Part shown: piece after piece, positions 15,297 to 22,915 of the stretch
How the letters are laid out: each line of letters begins with the position of its first letter
Position numbering within the stretch: position 1 is the stretch's first letter
DNA from: CAWFMO01 sp963817065
Lineage (GTDB): Bacteria > Actinomycetota > Thermoleophilia > Solirubrobacterales > 70-9
Reading direction: 5' to 3'
NCBI GenBank assembly: GCA_963817065.1
Contig: CAWFMO010000001.1
Coordinates: 1,116,001-1,180,000 of the forward strand
DNA: 64,000 bases
Notes under the pieces: generated by a model
Seen by the model: the letters and a program-made list of their open reading frames with translations, nothing else
The model's database searches: none
Told to the model about the DNA's origin: nothing
Made by a program: the position numbers and the translations under genes

Positions 15297-16964
15297 TCAA
15301 CCCAGCTTGCGGCGCTTCCTCTTCTTCGGTTTCGGGTCCTTGCGGTAGCTCTCGTTGCAGCCCGCTCCCTGGCAGTTCGCCAGTCTGACCAGCCGCCGCG
15401 TCATCACCCGCTTGACCTTGCGGTAGCGCGGGTCGGCTGTGACGGCCCGGAGCTGGTTCGGATCGAGGCGCATGTCGTAGAGCTCCGCCTGACCGGTCGC
15501 GTAGACGACGAAGAGGTAGCGGTTGCTGCGGATCGCGCGGTAGGCGGGGGCGGCGTTGCCGTCGAGGCCGAAGCGGCCCGCGGGCTGCTCGGCTTCGAGG
15601 TCGGGGACGCCGCGCAGCCCGTCGAGCCCCAGCTTGCGCGCCGCGCGCGGAGCCGGAGGCCCATCGCCGCTCCCGAAGCGCGTCCACGTATCCGGCCCCG
15701 AATCGGCCTCGAGCAGGATCGGGCGGCCGCTGCGGGCGCCGGGGTCGAACATGAACGGGACCAGCGAGCGGCCGTCGACCAGGCCGGGCGGCGGCGAGGC
15801 GACTCCGGTCAGCGCCGCGATCGTCGGCGCGACGTCGACATTCGCCGCCAGCTCCTCAGTCGCGGCTCCGGCCGGGAGCCCGGGCCCGCGAATCGCGAGC
15901 GGCACGCGCGCGCTCGGCTCGTAGGGCAGGTACTTGCCGGCCCCGATCCGGTGCTCGCCGAAGAAGTAGCCGTTGTCGGAGCTGAAGATCACAAAGGTGT
16001 TCGAGAGCTCGCCCGTCTCGGTCAGCTTGCTGAAGACCGCCTGCACCGCCTCGTCGACCGAGAGCAGCTGCTCGAGCCGCGACCGGCGCTCGCCCTCGAG
16101 CGTCGCCAGCCTCCCGCCCTTGATCCGCGCGCGGGCCGCGATCCGCAGCCAGCCCGGCTTGTCGGAGATGTTCTTCTCGTTCAGCCCCGGCAGCCGCGCC
16201 AGCGGGGCGGCCGCCATCGCGCCGGCGTGGCGCGGGGCGGGGACGTACGGGTAGTGCGGGGCGTGGAAGGCGAGCTCGAGGAAGAACGGCCGGTCACCAC
16301 CGGGGCCGCCCTCGTCCCCGAAGCGTCCCAGCACCTCGAGCGCCTTCTGCCTGATCACGTCGGTCTCGTAGTCGCCCGGACTCGTCCCGTACGGCACCAG
16401 CGACGGCCCCCCGACCGGCCCCTTCTCGAGCAGCTTGTAGTTGTAGTAGAGCCTGGCGCCGGCATCGCTGGGCTCGTACTCGGAGATCTGGCCGTACCAC
16501 TCGTCCCAGCCCGGGGGCACGCGCGGATCGCCGTCGGAGCCGTACCCGTTCAGGTACTTGCCGACGTGGGCGGTGCTGTAGCCGGCCGCGTCGAGCCAGG
16601 TCGGCAGCCATGCCGACTCGCTGCCGCGCTTGCGGACCTCCTCGTGGCCGCCGTAGGGAGGAAGGTTCCCGCGCACGCCGTGGTTGTGCATGTACTGCCC
16701 GTTGAGCAGCGTCGCCCGCGCCGGGCAGCAGAGCGGGTAGCTCGAGTAGAAGCGGTCGAAGCTCACCCCCGGGCCCTCGATCAGCCCCGTGGTCGCCGGC
16801 ATCGAGTCGAGCTCGTGGGCAGCCTGGTCGTCGGTGAGGATGAAGACGATGTTCGGCGCCCCGGCCTGCGCCCCGGCGCTCGGTCCCCCCGCCAGCGCCA
16901 GGCCGAGCAGCGCCGCCGCGCCGGCGGCCGCGAGCGCCGCGGCCAGACGCCGCGCGCGGCTCAC
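15297..16964 (-). CDS. Secreted sulfatase (alkaline-phosphatase superfamily), third gene of operon
   Basis: 555 residues. The signal peptide (about 1-33) is followed by NIVFILTDDQ, which supplies metal ligands. The formylglycine motif CCPARATLLNGQ has Cys79 as the residue converted by an aerobic-type FGE. Further metal-site motifs are FSSDNGYFFGEH and GAGKYLPYEPSARVPL. The C-terminus is basic (KDPKPKKRKRRKLG). The GTG at 16964 is chosen because it overlaps the upstream stop (GTGA) and begins a proper signal peptide. It hydrolyses sulfate esters outside the cell; the substrate is unknown. Confidence 0.92.
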   Translation of the reverse strand: MSRARRLAAALAAAGAAALLGLALAGGPSAGAQAGAPNIVFILTDDQAAHELDSMPATTGLIEGPGVSFDRFYSSYPLCCPARATLLNGQYMHNHGVRGNLPPYGGHEEVRKRGSESAWLPTWLDAAGYSTAHVGKYLNGYGSDGDPRVPPGWDEWYGQISEYEPSDAGARLYYNYKLLEKGPVGGPSLVPYGTSPGDYETDVIRQKALEVLGRFGDEGGPGGDRPFFLELAFHAPHYPYVPAPRHAGAMAAAPLARLPGLNEKNISDKPGWLRIAARARIKGGRLATLEGERRSRLEQLLSVDEAVQAVFSKLTETGELSNTFVIFSSDNGYFFGEHRIGAGKYLPYEPSARVPLAIRGPGLPAGAATEELAANVDVAPTIAALTGVASPPPGLVDGRSLVPFMFDPGARSGRPILLEADSGPDTWTRFGSGDGPPAPRAARKLGLDGLRGVPDLEAEQPAGRFGLDGNAAPAYRAIRSNRYLFVVYATGQAELYDMRLDPNQLRAVTADPRYRKVKRVMTRRLVRLANCQGAGCNESYRKDPKPKKRKRRKLG

Positions 16965-18529
16965 TTGCCGGCGCCGCGGACCGGGATCGCGTCGGCCGTG
17001 CTCGAGAGCGTGCAGCTGCTGCCGGCGCATCTCTCCAACAGCTTGAGCTGCGCCTTGAGCGCCGCCATCACCGGGCGGTAGCGGCCCTTGGCGTGCAGCG
17101 AGCGCAGCTGGAGCGGGTCGCGCAGCATGTCGTAGAGCTCGAGCCCCGCCTTCGCGTAGCGGACGAAGAGCCAGCGGTCGGTGCGGATCGCGCGGAACGC
17201 CGGGGCGCGGAACTTCTTCGCGGTGCTCGCGAGCGGCGGGTCCTGCTCGAGGTTGTCGACCCCCTTCTTGCCGGCGAGCGAGCCGCTCGCGCGCGCCGAC
17301 GCCTCAATCGCCTCGCCGCCGGCCAGGTTCGAGCCCGTGTCGCCCTCGAGCAGCAGCGGGCGGGTCGAAAGCGCCGCCGGATTCTGCGCGTAGGGAAGCA
17401 GCGAGCGCCCGTCCTGGGTCAAGATCGGGGTGGCGTTGGCGATCGCGCTGATCGTCGGAGCGACGTCGATGTTCGAGACCAACTCGCGTGAGCGCCCTCC
17501 GGCCGGGATCCCGGGGCCGCGGATCATCAGCGGCACGTGGCTCGACGGCTCGTGCGGCAGGTATTTGCCCTGCGAGATCCGGTGCTCGCCGCTGAAGTAG
17601 CCGTTGTCGCTGGTGAAGATGACGTAGGTGTTGTCGAGCTCGCGCTCCTGGGCCAGCGCGTCGACGATCGCTGCGATCGATTGGTCGACCGAGAGCAGCT
17701 GCGCCCAGCGGGCCCGCTGGCGGATCCGGATCGAGATCCGCTGCTTGCGGTTGAGCGGCTTCAGACGGCGCATGAAGCGCGGCTTGTCCTTGACGTTCTT
17801 CTCGTTGACCGCGGCGTTGCTCGAAACCGGCGCGCCGCCGAACGCCCCGTCGTCACGCCCCGGCGCCACGTACGGGGAGTGGGGGGCCGAGAAGCCGACG
17901 TCGAGGTAGAACGGCTTCGTCGTCCCCGGGCCGCCGAGCCGGTGGATCGCGTCGACGGCCTTGTCGCGCAGGACATCGGTCTGGTAGTCGCCCTCGTTCT
18001 GGCCGTAGGAGACGATCTGCGGCGCGCCATCGGGCCCCTGCTCGAGCAGGTTGTAGTTGAAGTAGACCTTGTTCCCGAACAGAACCGGGCTGTATTGCGA
18101 GAGCTTGCCGTACCACTCGTTCCAGCCCGCGGGGACGATCGGCGCCACCTCCGGATACCCGTTCAGGTACTTGCCGACGTGGGCCGTGTAGTAGCCGGCG
18201 TCGCGCATCCAGACCGGCAGCGAGCGCTCCTCGACCCCGGACCCCGCGAACTTGGCCCAGCCGCCCTCGGGCAGCGAGTTGCCGCGAATCTGGTGGTTGT
18301 GCATGTACTGCCCGGTCAGGAAGGTGGCCCGGGAGGGACAGCAGAGCGGGTAGCTGACGTAGGCGCGGTCGAAGGTGACGCCCTGGCCCCCGATCAGCGA
18401 CGCGGTCTGCGGCAGGACCTCCATCTCGGCCAGCGTCTGGTCGTCGGTCAGGAACATGACGATGTTCGGCCGCGGCTCGACCGCGGCCGAGGCGCGGCCG
18501 GTCAGCGCCGTCGCGGCGCCGAGCGCCAC
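16961..18529 (-). CDS. Secreted sulfatase, second gene of operon
   Basis: 522 residues from GTG 18529. NIVMFLTDDQ, the formylglycine motif CCPSRATFLTGQ (Cys63), FTSDNGYFSGEH and QGKYLPHEPSSHVPL are all present. The GTG leaves only part of a signal peptide. The frame is open upstream to a CTG at 18589, which would add a basic n-region and the hydrophobic LILAALVLLVALGAA. The real start is therefore probably upstream and coupled to the end of the preceding gene (stop at 18591). It is close in sequence to its two neighbours, suggesting tandem duplication. Confidence 0.9.
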   Translation of the reverse strand: MALGAATALTGRASAAVEPRPNIVMFLTDDQTLAEMEVLPQTASLIGGQGVTFDRAYVSYPLCCPSRATFLTGQYMHNHQIRGNSLPEGGWAKFAGSGVEERSLPVWMRDAGYYTAHVGKYLNGYPEVAPIVPAGWNEWYGKLSQYSPVLFGNKVYFNYNLLEQGPDGAPQIVSYGQNEGDYQTDVLRDKAVDAIHRLGGPGTTKPFYLDVGFSAPHSPYVAPGRDDGAFGGAPVSSNAAVNEKNVKDKPRFMRRLKPLNRKQRISIRIRQRARWAQLLSVDQSIAAIVDALAQERELDNTYVIFTSDNGYFSGEHRISQGKYLPHEPSSHVPLMIRGPGIPAGGRSRELVSNIDVAPTISAIANATPILTQDGRSLLPYAQNPAALSTRPLLLEGDTGSNLAGGEAIEASARASGSLAGKKGVDNLEQDPPLASTAKKFRAPAFRAIRTDRWLFVRYAKAGLELYDMLRDPLQLRSLHAKGRYRPVMAALKAQLKLLERCAGSSCTLSSTADAIPVRGAGK

Positions 18530-18590
18530 GAGCAGAACGAGGGCCGCCAGGATCAGGCGGCCCGGCGACTTGCGTCGATTCGCCGCCAGC

Positions 18591-20342
18591 TCAGCGACCC
18601 TTCTTGCCGCGGGCCTTCTTCTTCTTTTTCTTCTTCAGCGGCTTGGGGTCGGCCCCGATGCTGCGCTCGCAGTCGGTCGCGAAGCAGAACGCGAGCGGCA
18701 GCAGCCGCCGGTACATCTTGGTGCGCACCTTCTTGTAGCGCGGGTTCTCGTGCTGAGATCGCATCTGAGCGGGGTCCTTGACCATGTCGTAGAGCTCCTG
18801 CTCGCCGGTCGCGTAGATCACGTAGAGGTAGCGGTTGGTCCTGATCGCCTTGAACGCCGGCGAGTCGATGTTGCCGTTGATCGCGAAGCGCTCCGATCCC
18901 GGCTCCTGATCGAGGTCGGAGACCCCGCGCTTGTCGTCGAGCCCGAGCTTCTCCACCTTCGAGAGCCGCTTGCGCTTGCGCTTGCCTCCGCGGCGGTCGA
19001 GCCCCTCGGGCGCGGTCTGGCCGGGGCCGATCCCCGGACCGGTATCGCCCTCGAGCAGCAGCGGCCGCGACGAGCGCGCGGTCGGATCGGCCGCGAACGG
19101 CAGGACCGAGCGCCCGTCGACCGGATGGCTGGGCGCCGCCGAGGAGCCGGCGATCTGGAGCACGGTCGGCATCAGGTCGATGTTGGCGATCAGCTCGTCC
19201 GAGGCCGCGTTGGCGGCGATCCCCGGACCGCGGATCAGGAAGGGCACCCGGCCGGAGGGCTCGTAGGGGAGGTACTTGCCGTTGCCGATCCGGTGCTCGC
19301 CGTTGAAGAAGCCGTTGTCGGAGGTGAAGATGAAGTAGGTGTTGCCGAGCTCGCCCGACGCGGCGACCTTGTTGTAGACCGCGTAGATCGCCTCGTCGAC
19401 CGAGAGCAGCATCTCGAGCCGGCGCTTGCGGCGGTTGAGGATGTTGAGCTTCTCGCTCGAGGTCAGCCGGTGGCGGGCGCGGAAGCGGATGAAGCCGGGC
19501 TTGTCGTCGACGTTGGCCTCGTCGAAGCCGGGGAGGACCGGCAGCGCGCCGGCGGAGAGCACGAACTTGTGCCGCGGGGCGGGCTCGAACGGGCCGTGCG
19601 GGGCGCCGAAGTTGACCTCCATATATAGAGGCGTCGCGCCCGGAAGCTGGTCGTCGAGGACGTCGACCGCGTGCTGGCGGTAGACGTCGGTCTGGTACTC
19701 GGCGTCGCTGGAGCCGTAGTCGACCGACTCCTCGGTCGCGTCCGCCGGCCCCTCCTTCTCGAACATCGAGTACTGGTAGTAGTTGTTCTCCGAGCAGGCC
19801 CCGTTGGTCGCCGCCATCTTCGCGAACCACCAGTCCCAGCCCGCCGGGACGTGGGCCACCGAGCCCTCGCCGCAGAAACCCGCTCCGCCGTAGCCGTTCA
19901 GGTACTTGCCGACGTGTGCCGTCTGGTAGCCCGCCGCCTTGAGCCGAACCGGCAGCGCCTGGGTCTCGCCGCCGACGTCCTCGAAGCGCTTGGCGCCGCC
20001 GAAGGGCTGCGCGTTGCCGCGCGTGGCGTGGTTGTGCATGTAGCGCCCGGTCAGGAAGGTCGCCCGCGACGGGCAGCAGAGCGGGTAGGAGACGTAGGCG
20101 CGGTTGAAGCTGACCCCGTTGCCCGCGAGCAGCGACTGCGTCAGCGGCAGACCGCTCAACTCGTTCGCGGTCATGTCATCGGTGAGGAAGAAGACGATGT
20201 TGGGCGAGTTCGGGCCCGCGGCATCGGCCCGCTGACCGACCGCCAACCCGACCGCGCCGAGCACCGCGACGACCGCCAGCGCGATCGGCGCGAGCCGCTT
20301 CGAGGCGAGGCGATTGGTTGGCGAATAAGTGCTGCTCGACAT
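18591..20342 (-). CDS. Secreted sulfatase, first gene of operon, with lysine-rich C-terminus
   Basis: 583 residues. A signal peptide (about 15-42) is followed by NIVFFLTDDMT, formylglycine motif CCPSRATFLTGR (Cys89), FTSDNGFFNGEH and GNGKYLPYEPSGRVPF. The C-terminus is a run of lysines (PKPLKKKKKKKARGKKGR) without cysteines, reminiscent of the tail of the 21.8-56.3 kb proteins. ATG 20342 is chosen over TTG 20360 because AGAGGA sits about 5 nt upstream. Confidence 0.92.
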   Translation of the reverse strand: MSSSTYSPTNRLASKRLAPIALAVVAVLGAVGLAVGQRADAAGPNSPNIVFFLTDDMTANELSGLPLTQSLLAGNGVSFNRAYVSYPLCCPSRATFLTGRYMHNHATRGNAQPFGGAKRFEDVGGETQALPVRLKAAGYQTAHVGKYLNGYGGAGFCGEGSVAHVPAGWDWWFAKMAATNGACSENNYYQYSMFEKEGPADATEESVDYGSSDAEYQTDVYRQHAVDVLDDQLPGATPLYMEVNFGAPHGPFEPAPRHKFVLSAGALPVLPGFDEANVDDKPGFIRFRARHRLTSSEKLNILNRRKRRLEMLLSVDEAIYAVYNKVAASGELGNTYFIFTSDNGFFNGEHRIGNGKYLPYEPSGRVPFLIRGPGIAANAASDELIANIDLMPTVLQIAGSSAAPSHPVDGRSVLPFAADPTARSSRPLLLEGDTGPGIGPGQTAPEGLDRRGGKRKRKRLSKVEKLGLDDKRGVSDLDQEPGSERFAINGNIDSPAFKAIRTNRYLYVIYATGEQELYDMVKDPAQMRSQHENPRYKKVRTKMYRRLLPLAFCFATDCERSIGADPKPLKKKKKKKARGKKGR

Positions 20343-20492
20343 GCGTTCCTCTGAGGTCAAACCCTGCCTGGCAAGAGAGTTGCGGGCGACCCATTACTCG
20401 GCTCCACCCACCTTGGCGCGAGAGGCTAATGGCTGCCGCGGCGCGCTGCGCTGTCTCCCTACCCGCGGCGGGTCAGCGATAATCCGATCCGC

Positions 20493-20564
20493 GCGGGCGA
20501 GGTGTCAACGGTTGCACGTCAGCCTTCCAAGCTGAAAGAACGGGTTCGATTCCCGTCGCCCGCT
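20493..20564 (+). tRNA. tRNA-Gly(TCC)
   Basis: Acceptor GCGGGCG/CGCCCGC with discriminator T. Anticodon arm TCAGC-CTTCCAA-GCTGA gives TCC. T arm ACGGG-TTCGATT-CCCGT. Confidence 0.92.
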
Positions 20565-20597
20565 TCGTCCACGTCTAAGATCGCGGACAACACGCCT

Positions 20598-20671
20598 CGG
20601 GGCGTGGCGCAGTCTGGTAGCGCATTCGGCTGGGGGCCGAAAGGTCGTCGGTTCAAATCCGACCGCCCCGA
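20598..20671 (+). tRNA. tRNA-Pro(GGG), attachment-site candidate
   Basis: Acceptor CGGGGCG/CGCCCCG with discriminator A. Anticodon arm TTCGG-CTGGGGG-CCGAA gives GGG. T arm GTCGG-TTCAAAT-CCGAC. A T5 run follows directly. The last 58 bases recur exactly at 21749-21806. Confidence 0.93.
20614..20671 (+). repeat. Direct repeat copy 1 (3' 58 bp of tRNA-Pro; att-like)
   Basis: Identical to 21749-21806 from CTGGTAGCGC to the discriminator base. Duplication of a tRNA 3' end is the classical footprint of tRNA-targeting integrases. Confidence 0.85.
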
Positions 20672-20700
20672 TTTTTCTCGCCACAGCCGGCTTAGGGGAG

Positions 20701-20706
20701 TAGGCT
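20701..20706 (+). promoter_or_regulatory. -10-like box before the orphan tail mini-gene
   Basis: TAGGCT ends 9 nt before ATG 20716, the start codon in the first copy of a 29-bp duplication. Confidence 0.35.
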
Positions 20707-20715
20707 CGTTTGACG

Positions 20716-20773
20716 ATGGGGGAGCAGCTGAGACTTGGTGGGAGATGGGGGAGCAGCTGAGACTTGGTGGGAG
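20716..20773 (+). repeat. 29-bp perfect tandem duplication
   Basis: Two adjacent identical 29-bp units (20716-20744 and 20745-20773), each beginning with ATGGGGGAGCAG. As 29 is not a multiple of three, the duplication puts the promoter-proximal ATG out of frame with the tail-coding sequence. Confidence 0.9.
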
Positions 20774-20879
20774 CGCTGACCGGGACTCCGACGACAGACG
20801 GTACCTAAAGAAATGCAAGAAGAAGAAGGCCAAGGCGCGCAAGAAGTGCAAGCAGAAGGCGAAGAAGCTGCCGGTCTGA
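20745..20879 (+). CDS. Orphan lysine/cysteine-tail mini-protein (44 aa)
   Basis: About 20 residues without recognisable domain lead directly into the C-X10-C basic tail, KKCKKKKAKARKKCKQKAKK plus LPV. There is no signal peptide and no ectodomain, so it is probably a gene remnant. ATG 20745 in the second 29-bp unit is in frame. The first-unit ATG (20716), better placed for the -10 box, runs into a stop after 14 codons. Expression is doubtful. Confidence 0.5.
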   Translation: MGEQLRLGGSADRDSDDRRYLKKCKKKKAKARKKCKQKAKKLPV

Positions 20880-20901
20880 GACTGAGCCGCTGGGCTGGGA
20901 G

Positions 20902-21417
20902 TCATTGGTCGTTCTCCGGGTGCGCCGCCTCAAGATCGGCCAGATCCTGTCGATCCTGGGGTCGGTCGGCGGCGCGCTTCATTGCCCGGAGATGCTCGAG
21001 CGAGCAGACCTTGAGCGGGATGCCGAAGGCGACGCCGGTGATGGACTGCTCGGCCAGCTGCGGGTAGGCGTGATCACCTGCGATCCCCGGAATCCACTGC
21101 ATGACGTCGAGCACACCGTTGCTCGTCAGGAGACGGAAGTTACCTCCCTCGGCGAGCTCCTCCGGCTTTGTCGGGTCGAACGGAAACTCACCTTCATCTA
21201 GGTCCCCGATCCCGAGGTGTCGCGCCTCGTCTTCCTCGAGGACACGCGCGAGCCGGCCGAGATTCGCAGCTCCCGGCTCGGGGCAGATATCGAGATCGTT
21301 GGTGAACCGCTGTACACCGTGAGCGATGACCGCGAGTCCGCCGATCACGACGTACTCCACATTTGCATCCCCGAGCCGCCGCAACAGGGCGGCTGCGTCA
21401 AGCGGCCGGTCTGGCAT
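20902..21417 (-). CDS. Nucleotidyltransferase-fold protein (AbiEii/MNT toxin-like)
   Basis: 171 residues. VVIGGLAVIAHGVQRFTNDL plus DI is the GG-x-A...T-x-D-L-D-I signature of minimal nucleotidyltransferases and AbiEii-like toxins. A C-terminal helical part holds SLEHLRAMKRAADRPQDRQDLADL, common in these families. Toxin relatives transfer nucleotides to tRNA or to partner proteins. The start overlaps the end of the small upstream gene by 20 bp, as in toxin-antitoxin operons. It lies inside the tRNA-Pro island. Confidence 0.75.
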   Translation of the reverse strand: MPDRPLDAAALLRRLGDANVEYVVIGGLAVIAHGVQRFTNDLDICPEPGAANLGRLARVLEEDEARHLGIGDLDEGEFPFDPTKPEELAEGGNFRLLTSNGVLDVMQWIPGIAGDHAYPQLAEQSITGVAFGIPLKVCSLEHLRAMKRAADRPQDRQDLADLEAAHPENDQ

Positions 21418-21604
21418 CAACGGCGGAGCTGAACGCCCGCCTGACTTCGTTGCCGAGGGTGATGAGGGCGACCCCCTCCTCGATGTTCTGTCCCATGCCC
21501 TTACGACCGTCGATCTGCAGGCGCTCTCGCCGTGCGCGCTCGTTGCGTTCCGCGTCCGCGCGGAACCACTCCTTGCTCCTGGCATTCGAGGCGGGGTGAG
21601 CCAT
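21398..21604 (-). CDS. Small antitoxin-like partner of the nucleotidyltransferase
   Basis: 68 residues, highly charged and helical (SKEWFRADAERNERARRERL, then GQNIEEGVALITLGNEVRRAF). Its position immediately upstream of, and overlapping, the nucleotidyltransferase gene suggests a cognate antitoxin or regulator. I cannot assign a DNA-binding fold. ATG 21604 is chosen because the upstream part of the frame has no conserved character. Confidence 0.55.
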   Translation of the reverse strand: MAHPASNARSKEWFRADAERNERARRERLQIDGRKGMGQNIEEGVALITLGNEVRRAFSSAVDARPAA

Positions 21605-21748
21605 GGACCAATCGTAGACCTGGGAGGGGACCGACGTCCCGATCCAGGGTCCCATTTGAGGGCCCAATCTGCAGGCAACTCAGAGCAACTCGACGCATCT
21701 CCACGTGCCTGAGGGCACCCAGGCCGTGCTGCGCGCAACGGATCCACA

Positions 21749-21806
21749 CTGGTAGCGCATTCGGCTGGGGGCCGAAAGGTCGTCGGTTCAAATCCGACCG
21801 CCCCGA
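21749..21806 (+). repeat. Direct repeat copy 2 (partial tRNA-Pro, att-like)
   Basis: Exact 58-bp copy of the 3' part of the tRNA-Pro at 20614-20671. It lacks the 5' acceptor strand and most of the D arm, so it is not a functional tRNA. Confidence 0.85.
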
Positions 21807-21820
21807 CTTCAGTCAGCAGG

Positions 21821-21850
21821 TTGACAGGGAGCGAGCCGCCGGGTTAAGAT
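21821..21850 (+). promoter_or_regulatory. Sigma70-type promoter TTGACA-N18-TAAGAT of gene 21859
   Basis: -35 TTGACA (21821-21826) and -10 TAAGAT (21845-21850) with an 18-bp spacer. ATG 21859 follows after 8 nt, so the transcript is leaderless. It starts 14 bp beyond the island border. Confidence 0.7.
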
Positions 21851-21858
21851 TTGACGCG

Positions 21859-22860
21859 ATGCGGATGGGGAGGATTCTCGGAATCGTGGTGGGGCTCGTC
21901 TGCTCCGCGGCCTTCGCCGGGTCCGCGCACGCGGCGTCGTTGACCACCAGCTTCGCGGGCACCAACAACAACACCGGCATCGCTTTCGACGTGCACGTGC
22001 TCCCGGAGAGCGGCGTTTCCGTGAGCTCCCTGGACGTCAACCTCAACTCGCCACCAGGCACAGACGAGATAGTTTCAGTTTGGCGACGCACCGGCACCTA
22101 TGAGGGCTTCCTCGGGAGCCAGAACGGCTGGACACTCGCGGGCGAGGTAACCGTGGACTCGGCGGGCCCCGGCAATCCCACCGCGCTGGCCTCCGTCGGC
22201 TTTCCGCTTGCTCAGGGAGTCCACGGGTTCCTAGTGCATTTGGATCCCGTGCCACCAAACGTCCACGCCCTCAGGTACGAGAACGGCGTCGGGCCGGGGG
22301 CGACGGTGTTCCAAAACGGCTCGTTGCAGGTGGTCACCGGCACCGGCATCGCGACTCCGTTCTCCGGGGTGGGGGACGTCTTTCCCCGCGACTTCAACGG
22401 CACGTTCCACTACGACTTCACGGTCGCGGCGCCCACCATCAACACCGGGCCCACCGGCACGACAGGAAGCTCCACCGGATCGTTCGCCTTCTCCGCTCCG
22501 ACCGGCCAGACCCTGTCGTTTCAGTGCCGCTTGTTCCCCAGCATCAACCCGGCCCCCGCATTCGCGCCGTGCTCTGGACCCGGCGCAACGCACTCGTTCT
22601 CGCTCCCCGCCGGGGGCACCTACACGTTCGAGGTGCGGTCGATCGACGCGGACGGCGCGGTCAGCGATACGGTGAGCCGGACCTTCGCGTTCGACGCCGG
22701 CATCACGCCGGCTATGCCGGTGACCCCTCCGGCGACCCCTCCGGCGACATCCCCGTCGGGCGCCACCGGCCTTCGCGCTGCAGCGCTGAAGAAGTGCAAG
22801 AAGAAGAAGGGCAAGGCCCGCAAGAAGTGCAAGAAGAAGGCGCTGAAGCTTCCAGTCTGA
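21859..22860 (+). CDS. Secreted Ig-like protein with Lys/Cys tail
   Basis: 333 residues. The signal peptide cleaves near AHAAS (about residue 25). An N-terminal beta domain with TGIAFDVHVLPESGVSVSSL is followed by an Ig-like domain of the actinobacterial QCRLF...APCSGPG...HSFSL...TYTFEVRSIDADG type (about 195-285). A Pro/Thr-rich linker precedes the tail (from about residue 304), ALKKCKKKKGKARKKCKKKA then LKLPV. The leaderless promoter fixes ATG 21859. No enzymatic motif; probably exported and surface-retained. Confidence 0.8.
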   Translation: MRMGRILGIVVGLVCSAAFAGSAHAASLTTSFAGTNNNTGIAFDVHVLPESGVSVSSLDVNLNSPPGTDEIVSVWRRTGTYEGFLGSQNGWTLAGEVTVDSAGPGNPTALASVGFPLAQGVHGFLVHLDPVPPNVHALRYENGVGPGATVFQNGSLQVVTGTGIATPFSGVGDVFPRDFNGTFHYDFTVAAPTINTGPTGTTGSSTGSFAFSAPTGQTLSFQCRLFPSINPAPAFAPCSGPGATHSFSLPAGGTYTFEVRSIDADGAVSDTVSRTFAFDAGITPAMPVTPPATPPATSPSGATGLRAAALKKCKKKKGKARKKCKKKALKLPV

Positions 22861-22903
22861 CGTTGTCCTGAGGTGGCGGCTGCGCGCTCCGGGAGAGCGC
22901 TGA

Positions 22904-22909
22904 TACGTT
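22904..22909 (+). promoter_or_regulatory. -10 box, leaderless promoter of gene 22916
   Basis: TACGTT, 6 nt before ATG 22916. Confidence 0.5.
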
Positions 22910-22915
22910 GTTCGC

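Larger units (their letters stand above)
20672..21806. mobile_element. 1.1-kb mini-island bounded by tRNA-Pro 3'-end repeats
   Basis: Lies between the complete tRNA-Pro and the 58-bp partial copy. It contains an orphan tail mini-gene and a two-gene toxin-like operon. No integrase is present, so it is either a remnant of a larger element after deletion or was mobilised in trans. Confidence 0.5.

Noticed and set aside
21749..21806. A second tRNA-Pro gene
   Set aside because: The 5' acceptor strand and most of the D arm are missing, so it is only a partial copy.
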